From assembly GCA_015487985.1 (NCBI GenBank), contig WFOP01000047.1, positions 1 through 6,769 of the forward strand: 6,769 nucleotides of DNA. Direction: 5' to 3'. The notes under the pieces were generated by a model. The model made no database searches and was not told where the DNA came from. It saw nothing but the letters and a program-made list of their open reading frames with translations. Position numbers and translations under genes: made by a program. The DNA is from Hyphomicrobiales bacterium (lineage in GTDB: Bacteria; Pseudomonadota; Alphaproteobacteria; Rhizobiales; Devosiaceae). This document shows, piece after piece, positions 1-5,921 of this stretch (position 1 is its first letter; each line of letters begins with the position of its first letter).

Positions 1-362
1 GTCCGGGGGCGGGGGCGTTGCGCGAGGCGCACGAAGAAATTGCACTTGTTCAGGAGAATGCGCGCATATTGGGCTATTTGCCCGCCTATGTGACGGGAAC
101 CAATTATTTGATAACGCCGGTTGTTGCCGAGGTTTTCGGGGACCCGGTTTTTACGCCCAACCCGCTTGAAGTGGATGAAATATTTGAAGTGCCGCTTGGT
201 TTCCTGCTTGATAAAGGCAACTATTCTCACCTCAAGCTGGAAAGGAACGGGCACAAATTTCAAACGTGGCAACTGATTTTCAAATCACATACGATCTGGG
301 GGATCACTGCAAATCTGGCCCGTAAATTTGCCGATATGACGCTATCGGGGCAAAGGGAATAA
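1..362 (+). CDS. Nudix hydrolase, CoA pyrophosphatase type (5'-truncated by window edge)
   Basis: C-terminal part of a Nudix hydrolase. The first full codon is at 3 and about 119 codons are visible before the TAA stop; the N-terminus lies outside the window. The second half of a Nudix box is seen at once (R-E-A-H-E-E-I-A-L), supplying the metal-binding glutamates. Downstream features resemble the CoA-pyrophosphatase subgroup (NudL/YeaB-like): an 'ITPVVAEV' strand, 'EVDEIFEVPLGFLLD', and a C-terminal 'IWGITANL' segment. Such enzymes cleave CoA or its derivatives to 3',5'-ADP and 4'-phosphopantetheine in the cytosol; the substrate here is inferred. The usual Gly of the box (E-E-x-G) is Ala in this copy. 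The gene abuts cca with one base between stop and start, so the two are probably co-transcribed and translationally coupled. Confidence 0.85.
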   Translation, partial: PGAGALREAHEEIALVQENARILGYLPAYVTGTNYLITPVVAEVFGDPVFTPNPLEVDEIFEVPLGFLLDKGNYSHLKLERNGHKFQTWQLIFKSHTIWGITANLARKFADMTLSGQRE

Positions 363-363
363 G

Positions 364-1581
364 GTGGTCATTCAGGTGAAAGGGCGACACGAGGCTGTTA
401 CACGACTGCGGGCTGCGTGGTGGGTGCGCGCGCCTGATGCACAGCAGATTTTCAGCCTGCTTGGGGGAGAGGAAAAACAGACGCGTGCGGTTGGCGGGCT
501 GGTGCGCGATACGGTTTTGGATATGACATCTTTGGGGGGGGATATTGATCTGGCAACAGAATTGCTGCCCGATGAAGTGTTGCAACGGGCGCGCGAGGCG
601 GGCATGCCCTGTTATCCCACAGGGTACGATCATGGAACCGTGACAATACGAAACGGTCAGGTTATCGCTGAAGTTACAACATTGCGTCAGGATGTAACTA
701 GCGATGGTCGCCATGCCAGGGTGAAATTTGGCACAGACTGGCGGGCAGATGCCAGACGGCGTGATTTCACCATGAATGCGATTTATGCAGAGCAGAACGG
801 GGCGCTTTTTGATCCTCTGGATGCCTTGGCGGATGTTTTGGCCCGCCGGGTGCGTTTTATTGGCGATCCGGTCAAACGGATTTGCGAAGACAGGTTGCGA
901 GTATATCGCTTTTTCAGATTTACCGCCAGTCACGGCAATGAGCAATTTGATGAGGCGGGGCTGGAAGCCTGTGCCGCCGCCGTGGGGGATTTGAAACAGA
1001 TATCGGCGGAACGCATCGGCCATGAAATGAGCAAAATTCTGGCCCTCCCCAGAGTGGTTGCCACACTGGCGCGCATGACCAAGATCGGTTTGCTGGATTT
1101 TTCAATTGAAGATTTGCAGGCCCTGCTCAGATACGAGAATAAAACGCAAAGCCCGATAGTGGCCGCACGGCTGGCTTTGTTGGGGGAAGAGGGGGTTTTG
1201 GACCGGCTGGCCAGTGCATGGCGGTTATCGGGTGCGCTGATAAGCGAAGCAAAGTCCATTCGCTCGGCGGCGCTCAAAATGATCGCCGGAGAGCTTTATG
1301 ATGCTGCATATCGCCATAGCCGGTTTGTCTATGTTGCGGTGCCTGTTGCCTGCGCCATTGCCAGTTGGAATGAGGAAAAATGTCGTGAGATAAATGATTT
1401 TTGGGGTCAGATGGAAGTCCCCCGCTTTCCCATCAGTGGTGGGGATCTGCTGGAGGCGGGGTTTGAGCAGGGACCGGACCTGGGCAAGGCCCTGCGCCGA
1501 ATTGAGAGTGAATGGGTGCAAAGCGGCTTTGCGCTTGAGCGCGCGGACTTGCTGGAACAGCTCAAAAAATATCTAGGATAA
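364..1581 (+). CDS. cca: CCA tRNA nucleotidyltransferase
   Basis: A 405-residue class II nucleotidyltransferase of the CCA-adding/poly(A) polymerase family, which builds or repairs the 3'-CCA end of tRNAs from CTP and ATP. The head domain has the expected order of motifs: GGLVRD at 44-49, the catalytic D-I-D at 60-62 (D60, D62), HGTVT at 90-94, RRDFTMNA at 132-139, FIGDP at 165-169, then EDRLRVYRFFRF at 175-186 and an ISAERIGHEM stretch that begins the helical tRNA-binding part. Length fits the alphaproteobacterial family. The GTG start at 364 is chosen because AAGGGA at 353-358 is well spaced and it follows the Nudix stop by one base. A run of eight G lies just before the catalytic motif (534-541), with the frame intact. 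The 3' end overlaps convergent trmL by 9 bp. Confidence 0.95.
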   Translation: MVIQVKGRHEAVTRLRAAWWVRAPDAQQIFSLLGGEEKQTRAVGGLVRDTVLDMTSLGGDIDLATELLPDEVLQRAREAGMPCYPTGYDHGTVTIRNGQVIAEVTTLRQDVTSDGRHARVKFGTDWRADARRRDFTMNAIYAEQNGALFDPLDALADVLARRVRFIGDPVKRICEDRLRVYRFFRFTASHGNEQFDEAGLEACAAAVGDLKQISAERIGHEMSKILALPRVVATLARMTKIGLLDFSIEDLQALLRYENKTQSPIVAARLALLGEEGVLDRLASAWRLSGALISEAKSIRSAALKMIAGELYDAAYRHSRFVYVAVPVACAIASWNEEKCREINDFWGQMEVPRFPISGGDLLEAGFEQGPDLGKALRRIESEWVQSGFALERADLLEQLKKYLG

Positions 1582-2043
1582 TGTTTCAAACCCGTTGGTC
1601 TGGCGCAGGGCTTCGCCAAGGATCATGGCTGAGGCCAGCGATACATTAAGGGAGCGCACTTGCTTTGTCATGGGCAGGCGCACCATTGCGGTGCAGGTTC
1701 TGGCGACCTCAGCGGGCACCCCGGCGCTTTCTCTGCCGGCCAGCAAAATATCGCCGGGGGTGAAATTGAAATTATAAACGGAGTTTTTTGCTTTTGTGCT
1801 CATGAGAACAAGGCGCCTGTTTTGTTCAGTGCGCCATGTGTTAAATTTCCTGAAACTGTCATGCTCAATCATTTGCACATGGTGGGCGTAATCCATCGCC
1901 GCGCGGCGAAACAGTTTGTGCGAAAAGTGAAATCCGGTCGGGTGGATGATGTGAACCGGAACATTCATGCAGGCACCAAGGCGTAGAATTGTACCGGTAT
2001 TTTGGGGAATGTCAGGTTGATAGAGGGCAAGTTCAATATTCAT
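1573..2043 (-). CDS. trmL: tRNA (cytidine/uridine-34-2'-O)-methyltransferase TrmL
   Basis: A 156-residue single-domain SPOUT (TrmH-class) methyltransferase, close to the ~157 residues of E. coli TrmL. It uses S-adenosylmethionine to methylate the ribose 2'-OH of wobble nucleotide 34 in certain leucine tRNAs. The three trefoil-knot motifs are visible: PQNTG with N15 near the N-terminus, GRESAGVP at 103-110, and RSLNVSLASAMILGEALRQ at 130-148, which forms the SAM-binding knot. The start ATG (2041-2043) gives the family-typical beginning MNIELALYQPDIPQNTG. No clear Shine-Dalgarno precedes it; instead an FNR-like palindrome lies three bases upstream. The gene diverges from petA and converges on cca, overlapping the cca 3' end by 9 bp. 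Confidence 0.94.
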   Translation of the reverse strand: MNIELALYQPDIPQNTGTILRLGACMNVPVHIIHPTGFHFSHKLFRRAAMDYAHHVQMIEHDSFRKFNTWRTEQNRRLVLMSTKAKNSVYNFNFTPGDILLAGRESAGVPAEVARTCTAMVRLPMTKQVRSLNVSLASAMILGEALRQTNGFETLS

Positions 2044-2046
2044 TTG

Positions 2047-2060
2047 TTGATTTGGATCAA
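2047..2060. promoter_or_regulatory. FNR/FixK-type binding site (perfect TTGAT-N4-ATCAA)
   Basis: TTGATTTGGATCAA matches the consensus half-sites of the Crp-Fnr family regulators FNR, FnrL, Anr and FixK at all ten specified positions. It lies between divergent trmL and petA. For petABC, a class II promoter with the site centred near -41.5 to -43.5 would put transcription start at about 2095-2097. CAGAAT at 2085-2090 (4 of 6 matches to TATAAT) could be the -10 box. For trmL the site sits three bases before the start codon, where binding would be expected to block expression. The motif match is seen; the regulator and direction of control are inferred. Confidence 0.6.
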
Positions 2061-2221
2061 AATGTGGGTTTGAATGAAAATTAGCAGAATTCCGGGTTTT
2101 GTTGGCGGTACGCAGCTCTCAAAGATGTGGAAATAGTGTCGCAGGTGGGGTTTGTCATGTTTTTACAGGCTGGACAAGAGCGTGCGAGGGTGCCAAAAGG
2201 TTCCAGATTCTGCGGACAGTG

Positions 2222-2292
2222 TGATAAGGACTGGCTGCAGGGCTGATAAGGGCAGGAACCTGCTGCTGTTTTATCAGTAATGAGAGTGATAA
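2222..2292 (+). promoter_or_regulatory. petA leader: repeated TGATAA motifs with competing stem-loops
   Basis: TGATAA occurs at 2222-2227, 2244-2249 and 2287-2292, with its inverse TTATCA at 2271-2276. The inverse copy can close a 7-bp stem with CTGATAA at 2243-2249; that stem encloses a smaller GCAG-GAAC-CTGC hairpin at 2252-2263. Alternatively it can pair over 6 bp with the downstream copy at 2287-2292, about 16 bases before the petA start. The two pairings exclude each other. This could be a leader switch, a cluster of protein sites, or coincidence. No U-tract follows, so it is not a terminator. The rest of 2061-2302 shows no convincing gene or sigma70 promoter. Confidence 0.35.
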
Positions 2293-2308
2293 TTTTAATC
2301 GGGTGGGG

Positions 2309-2842
2309 ATGGGCACAGTGGCGAGCGACGCAACTTCCGATATTACAAAACGAGACTTTTTATATGTGGCAACCGGCGCAATGGGTGCCGTTGGCGCAGC
2401 GGCGGCAGTCTGGCCGCTGATCGACCAGCTTAATCCGGATGCGTCCGTATTGGCATTGGCATCAATCGAATTTGACCTGAGTACCTTGAGCGAGGGCCAG
2501 TCCGTGACCATAAAATGGCGCGGGCTGCCCATGTTTGTCCGATATCGCACGCCTGAGGAAATCGCCCAGGCAAAAGCGGTTCCCTTGTCGGATTTGAAGG
2601 ATCCGCAAACGGATGCAGAACGGGTGAAAGAGGGTCATGAGCAGTGGTTGATCATGATCGCTAACTGTACACACCTGGGATGTGTGCCGGTGGGCGAGTC
2701 TGGTGATTTTGGCGGCTGGTTCTGCCCGTGTCATGGTTCACACTATGATACTGCGGGACGGATCCGCAAAGGGCCTGCGCCGCTGAACCTGATTCAGCCT
2801 GAGTACGAATTTTTGAGTGATACGATCGTCAAGATCGGTTAA
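2309..2842 (+). CDS. petA: Ubiquinol-cytochrome c reductase iron-sulfur (Rieske) subunit
   Basis: The 177-residue Rieske [2Fe-2S] subunit of cytochrome bc1, which takes the first electron from ubiquinol at the Qo site and passes it to cytochrome c1. A Tat-type N-terminal anchor is seen: T-K-R-D-F-L at 13-18, then a hydrophobic helix at about 20-38, which remains as membrane anchor. The cluster boxes are CTHLGC at 120-125 and CPCHGS at 139-144; the ligands are C120, H122, C139 and H142, with C125-C141 as the disulfide. The Tat pair is Lys-Arg instead of the usual Arg-Arg. The start is uncertain: GTG 2303, ATG 2309 and GTG 2318 are all in frame. ATG 2309 is used here, but GTG 2318 has a better-spaced purine-rich GGGGATGG upstream. 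First gene of petABC; 14 bp separate it from petB. Confidence 0.95.
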   Translation: MGTVASDATSDITKRDFLYVATGAMGAVGAAAAVWPLIDQLNPDASVLALASIEFDLSTLSEGQSVTIKWRGLPMFVRYRTPEEIAQAKAVPLSDLKDPQTDAERVKEGHEQWLIMIANCTHLGCVPVGESGDFGGWFCPCHGSHYDTAGRIRKGPAPLNLIQPEYEFLSDTIVKIG

Positions 2843-2856
2843 GGGGAGCCTATCTG

Positions 2857-4107
2857 ATGTCTGGACAATCCGGCTACAATCCAACAAATCCAGTGGAAAA
2901 ATGGCTTGACGAACGTCTGCCAATTCTAAGGTTTTCGAAAGAACACCTGATGGATTTTCCGACGCCAAAAAACATCAACTACTGGTGGACTTTTGGCGCA
3001 ATTCTGATGTTCATGCTGGTGATACAAATTATCACCGGTATCGTTCTGGCGATGCACTATACTTCGGATGCCTCTTTGGCATTCGATTCCGTTGAGCATA
3101 TTCGGCGCAATGTGAATTATGGCCGCATCATTCAAGGAACGCACGCGGTTGGCGCATCCATGTTCTTTTTTGCGGTTTATATGCACATTTTCAGAGGGCT
3201 GTATTACGGCTCCTACAAGGCACCGCGGGAAATCATCTGGATTTTGGGTGTTTTGATCTTCGTTTTGATGATGGCGACATCTTTCATGGGATATGTGCTT
3301 CCATGGGGTCAGATGAGCTTTTGGGCGGCGACCGTTATTACTGAAATTTTTGCGGCAGTCCCGGTTGTGGGGGAACCTATTCTGGTTTTGTTGCGCGGCG
3401 GATTTGCGGTTGATAATGCCACGTTGACGCGGTTTTTCTCACTGCACTATCTGTTGCCGTTCATTATTCTGGCGGTTGTGATACTTCATATCTGGGCCTT
3501 GCATGTTCCGGGAAACAACAACCCCACCGGGGTTGAGGTCAAGACCTCGGCCGATACGGTGCCTTTCCATCCGTATATCACCATGAAAGACCTGTTCGCG
3601 GTTGTTGTATTCCTCATTCCATTTGCATGGTTTGTATTCTTTGCACCCGACATTCTTGGTCACCCTGACAACTATATTCAGGCAAACTCACAGATAACGC
3701 CGCCGCACATTGTGCCGGAATGGTACTTCCTGCCATTCTATGCGATTTTGCGGGCGATTGATTTTGATATGCTGTTCATTTCATCCAAACTTGGTGGTGT
3801 GATCTTCTTTGGCGGCTCAATCGTTATCCTGTTCTTCTTGCCCTGGCTTGATGGTTCAAAGGTGCGTTCGGGCAGCTATCGTCCGCTGTTCAAGCCTTTT
3901 TACTGGCTGTTTGTCCTCAACTTCCTGATGCTCACCTATCTGGGGGCACAAGCGGCAGAGGGGATATTTCTGTTGTTGTCCAAAGTGGGGACCGCGTACT
4001 ATTTCGCTTACTTCCTGCTTGTTTTGCCAATCGTTTCGCGTATTGAAACCCCCAACCCGTTACCAGCAAGCATCTCTGAGAGTGTGCTTGGAAATAAAGG
4101 GGAATGA
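2857..4107 (+). CDS. petB: Cytochrome b subunit of the bc1 complex
   Basis: Full-length 416-residue cytochrome b, the integral membrane quinol-oxidising core of complex III, with about eight transmembrane helices. Four haem ligands are visible in two pairs 14 residues apart: H96/H110 in helix B and H197/H211 in helix D. The Qo site is complete, with [12 protein letters not shown] at 145-156 and PEWY at 287-290. The C-terminal three helices are present, so this is bc1-type cytochrome b, not the short b6 form, and it is not fused to cytochrome c1. A strong ribosome binding site (GGGGAG, 2843-2848) lies 8 bases before the ATG. Oddity: the residue three before H96 is Gln (Q93) where Arg is the family norm, and the usual H-A-N-G-A-S is H-A-V-G-A-S. 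The stop overlaps an ATG (ATGA) at the petC junction. Confidence 0.97.
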   Translation: MSGQSGYNPTNPVEKWLDERLPILRFSKEHLMDFPTPKNINYWWTFGAILMFMLVIQIITGIVLAMHYTSDASLAFDSVEHIRRNVNYGRIIQGTHAVGASMFFFAVYMHIFRGLYYGSYKAPREIIWILGVLIFVLMMATSFMGYVLPWGQMSFWAATVITEIFAAVPVVGEPILVLLRGGFAVDNATLTRFFSLHYLLPFIILAVVILHIWALHVPGNNNPTGVEVKTSADTVPFHPYITMKDLFAVVVFLIPFAWFVFFAPDILGHPDNYIQANSQITPPHIVPEWYFLPFYAILRAIDFDMLFISSKLGGVIFFGGSIVILFFLPWLDGSKVRSGSYRPLFKPFYWLFVLNFLMLTYLGAQAAEGIFLLLSKVGTAYYFAYFLLVLPIVSRIETPNPLPASISESVLGNKGE

Positions 4108-4127
4108 TCGTGGGAAGGATTTTGAAA

Positions 4128-4970
4128 ATGAATAAATCATCAACCACCTTTAAGGGTCTGGTTCTGGGTGCTGTTATGGCACTGTCCGGCGGGCTGAGTG
4201 TTGCCCCGGCAACAGCTGCGGTTGTGGGTGTTGAGCCTGAATTGCAAAAATGGACCTTTGCCGGCATTTTTGGCAAATATGATTCAAACCAGCTGCAACG
4301 CGGATTTCAGGTGTTTCAGGAAGTGTGTTCAAGTTGTCATGGTGCTCGCCTGATGTCGTTCAGAAATCTGAGCGAAGAGGGGGGACCTCTGTTCTCCGAA
4401 GATCAGGTGAAGACCCTGGCGGCAGAATATATCATTCTTGATCCTGAGCTTGCCGAGGGAGAACGCGCTGCAACGCCGGCTGACAATTGGCCCAATCCGT
4501 TTGAAACCGAGCGTGATGCGCGCGCCTCAAACAATGGTGCTTTCCCGCCTGACTTTTCCGTTCTGGCAAAGGCGCGTGGCGTAAGCCAGAAATTCCCGTT
4601 CTGGGCGCTGAACTATTTCACCGGCTATCAGGAGGGTGGTGCTGACTATATCTATAATCTTCTGGTCAATTACACGGATGCGCCCCATGACGTGGAAGTG
4701 CCTGACGGACAGTCATGGAATGCTTATCTGGGGGGCACGCTGGCGATGGGTCCACCCCTGTTTGAGGGCATTGTTGACTATGAAGGGGACAGTGTTCCTG
4801 AAACCGTTGAACAGTATGCCGCTGATATTTCAGCCTTCATGATGTGGATGGCAGAGCCTCATTTGGCTTCACGCAAATCAATGGGCTTCAGAACCATTGT
4901 TTTCCTTTTGGTTTTGGCCGGGATGATGTATCTGGTGAAGCGCAAAATCTGGTCAAATGTCGCCCACTAG
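4128..4970 (+). CDS. petC: Cytochrome c1 subunit of the bc1 complex
   Basis: A 280-residue cytochrome c1, which receives electrons from the Rieske protein and reduces soluble or membrane cytochrome c in the periplasm. A Sec signal peptide covers about residues 1-30, ending in an A-T-A cleavage region. Haem c attaches at CSSCH (67-71); M207 in LAMGPPL is the expected axial ligand. A C-terminal membrane anchor at about 253-271 is followed by basic residues, the normal topology. I chose ATG 4128 because GGGAAGGA (4112-4119) lies 8 bases upstream and the protein then begins directly with a normal signal peptide. ATG 4104, which overlaps the petB stop as ATGA, would add eight residues but has its purine tract directly against the codon. 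An intrinsic terminator follows 26 bp after the stop. Confidence 0.95.
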   Translation: MNKSSTTFKGLVLGAVMALSGGLSVAPATAAVVGVEPELQKWTFAGIFGKYDSNQLQRGFQVFQEVCSSCHGARLMSFRNLSEEGGPLFSEDQVKTLAAEYIILDPELAEGERAATPADNWPNPFETERDARASNNGAFPPDFSVLAKARGVSQKFPFWALNYFTGYQEGGADYIYNLLVNYTDAPHDVEVPDGQSWNAYLGGTLAMGPPLFEGIVDYEGDSVPETVEQYAADISAFMMWMAEPHLASRKSMGFRTIVFLLVLAGMMYLVKRKIWSNVAH

Positions 4971-4996
4971 ATTACTGTTTTTATAAGTTTAGAATT

Positions 4997-5021
4997 AAGG
5001 CTCCCAAGGGAGCCTTTTTTT
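4997..5021 (+). terminator. Rho-independent terminator of petABC
   Basis: A perfect inverted repeat, AAGGCTCCC then AAGGGAGCC plus TT, forms a GC-rich stem of about 8 bp with a CAAG-type loop (4997-5016). A run of seven T at 5015-5021 follows. It lies just after the petC stop and is the clearest terminator in the window. The 3' arm contains AAGGGAG, which is also spaced like a ribosome binding site for the ATG at 5022. Confidence 0.9.
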
Positions 5022-5084
5022 ATGAGCCTAACCGATGAAAAGGTTGTTGAACGAGCCGGTGGACTGCTTGACTGGGGGAAATAG
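5022..5084 (+). CDS. Putative 20-codon ORF after the petC terminator
   Basis: ATG at 5022 opens a 20-codon frame (beginning M-S-L-T-D-E-K, ending D-W-G-K) closed by TAG at 5082-5084. AAGGGAG at 5006-5012, within the terminator hairpin, lies 9 bases upstream like a ribosome binding site. Two bases after the stop the next short ORF begins. I recognise no family. It could be a leader ORF for apt read from transcripts that pass the terminator, or chance. Confidence 0.2.
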   Translation: MSLTDEKVVERAGGLLDWGK

Positions 5085-5095
5085 CCATGTACAAA
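5068..5095 (+). promoter_or_regulatory. Candidate sigma70 promoter for apt
   Basis: TTGACT (5068-5073) is separated by 16 bases from TACAAA (5090-5095), a good -35 and a fair -10 (4 of 6). The start would fall near 5101, about 80 bases before apt. Because a strong terminator closes petABC upstream, apt probably needs its own promoter, which supports this weak match. Confidence 0.35.
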
Positions 5096-5185
5096 ATTAA
5101 ACGAACAGGCCCTGTTTTGTTCGGGCTTGCAGCTCAGCTCGATGGCGGCCCAAACTCGTTTTGTCTTCGGAGTGACTTTCCATGA
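5087..5185 (+). CDS. Putative 32-codon leader ORF overlapping the apt start
   Basis: ATG at 5087 opens 32 codons whose TGA (5183-5185) overlaps the apt start as ATGA. GGGGGA at 5074-5079 lies 7 bases upstream, a stronger-looking site than that of apt itself. The peptide begins M-Y-K-I-K-R-T-G and resembles nothing I know. If translated it could couple ribosomes into apt. It conflicts with the candidate promoter at 5068-5095, which would start transcription inside this ORF. Confidence 0.25.
   Translation: MYKIKRTGPVLFGLAAQLDGGPNSFCLRSDFP
5102..5123. repeat. Inverted repeat in the apt leader
   Basis: CGAACA (5102-5107) and TGTTCG (5118-5123) form a 6-bp inverted repeat around a 10-base spacer. 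A second, overlapping palindrome, AACAGG-C-CCTGTT, covers 5104-5116. It lies right at the predicted apt transcription start, so it may be an operator or an mRNA hairpin. No T-run follows. Confidence 0.35.
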
Positions 5186-5715
5186 GCATAGATCTTAAAT
5201 CCCTTGTCCGCACAATTCCCGATTACCCGAAAAAGGGCATTCTTTATCGCGATATCACTACGCTGATCGAGCATCCGGAAGGTTTCAGGGAAAGCATCGA
5301 ACAGATGGCTTCTGCGCACAGGGGGTTGGGTATTACCCATGTGGCGGGCATTGAAGCGAGGGGATTTATCTTTGGTGCCGGGGTGGCGATTTCCCTTGGA
5401 GTTGGTTTTGTGCCGGTGCGTAAATCAGGAAAGCTGCCGGGGGAAACCATCGGGCAGAATTATGCCCTGGAATATGGCGTGGATACGATTGAAATTCATG
5501 CGGATGTGGTGAATGAACAGCACCGGGTTTTGTTGGTGGATGATCTGATTGCAACCGGGGGAACGGCCATGGCGGCGGTGGGGCTTTTGCGGCGCACCGG
5601 GGCGGTGGTGGACCATGCGGCGTTTGTGATTGATCTGCCTGATATCGGGGGGGCGAAAAAGTTGCGCGAAAACCAGGTTGAAATCCATTCGCTCATGACC
5701 TTTGAGGGGCATTGA
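5182..5715 (+). CDS. apt: Adenine phosphoribosyltransferase
   Basis: A 177-residue type I phosphoribosyltransferase that salvages adenine: adenine plus PRPP gives AMP and pyrophosphate, in the cytosol. The N-terminus has the Apt signature I-P-D-Y-P-K-K-G-I-L-Y-R-D-I-T-T-L (12-28). The flexible catalytic loop runs over about 80-100 (RKSGKLPGETIGQNYALEYG). The PRPP-binding loop VLLVDDLIATGGTA is at 116-129 with its paired aspartates. The C-terminus ends in a family-typical S-L-M-T-F-E-G-H, so the protein is complete. GGAG (5169-5172) lies 9 bases before the ATG. The gene follows petC in the same direction but is separated from it by a strong terminator, a candidate promoter and two tiny ORFs. 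Confidence 0.95.
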   Translation: MSIDLKSLVRTIPDYPKKGILYRDITTLIEHPEGFRESIEQMASAHRGLGITHVAGIEARGFIFGAGVAISLGVGFVPVRKSGKLPGETIGQNYALEYGVDTIEIHADVVNEQHRVLLVDDLIATGGTAMAAVGLLRRTGAVVDHAAFVIDLPDIGGAKKLRENQVEIHSLMTFEGH

Positions 5716-5921
5716 GGGTGTAACTATAGGGGCTGTGTTCGTGGTCGTGTTTTGCACAGTGCAGAACTGGCAGGGCCGGTTAGCCTGATTAGTTTGGATT
5801 TGCGCACCATAGGCGCATTTGTCCATTGCTTGGCTGGAAGTGGTGGCGCGTGCAAAAGAGGTCTGCCCCTGATGGGTTTTGGGGCGGATAATCATGGGAC
5901 CAGGCAATTATGCGGAACATA
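5716..5921. other. Convergent intergenic stretch between apt and maoC pair
   Basis: These 206 bases hold no gene I can support. The frame of apt stays open past its TGA as far as 5976, giving a Cys-rich, family-less peptide that would run into the maoC 3' end. A long antisense frame also crosses it. Small palindromes are present, such as TGCAC-A-GTGCA near 5753-5763 and TGCGC/GCGCA flanking a 7-base loop near 5801-5817. No tRNA-like fold was seen. Confidence 0.5.
5854..5885 (-). terminator. Possible weak terminator for the maoC pair
   Basis: Read on the minus strand, GCCCC and GGGGC form a 5-bp stem (5881-5885 with 5865-5869) around an 11-base loop, followed after several bases by a short T-run (5855-5858). 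It is the only terminator-like structure downstream of the minus-strand maoC gene. The long loop and separated T-run make it weak. Confidence 0.25.

Noticed and set aside
304..1023. 239-codon minus-strand ORF opposite cca
   Set aside because: It is antisense to a clear, motif-complete cca and has a low-complexity composition without recognisable domains.
2648..2661. FNR-like TTGATCATGATCGC inside petA
   Set aside because: Only 8 of 10 specified bases match, and it lies within the coding sequence next to the CTHLGC codons, where the bases are set by the protein.
4104..4127. Upstream petC start at ATG 4104 overlapping the petB stop
   Set aside because: Its purine tract abuts the codon with no spacing, and it adds eight residues before a normal signal peptide; ATG 4128 has a well-spaced GGGAAGGA.
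4988..4994. TTTAGAA half of an Irr-type iron control element
   Set aside because: Only one half-site is present, and it lies downstream of petC, not at a promoter.
5103..5122. LexA-like GAAC/GTTC spacing upstream of apt
   Set aside because: Alphaproteobacterial LexA boxes are direct repeats with 7-base spacing (GTTC-N7-GTTC); here the halves are inverted and 12 bases apart.
5425..5907. 160-codon minus-strand ORF opposite apt and the following gap
   Set aside because: Its larger part mirrors apt codons; the peptide shows no family features and no ribosome site was evident.
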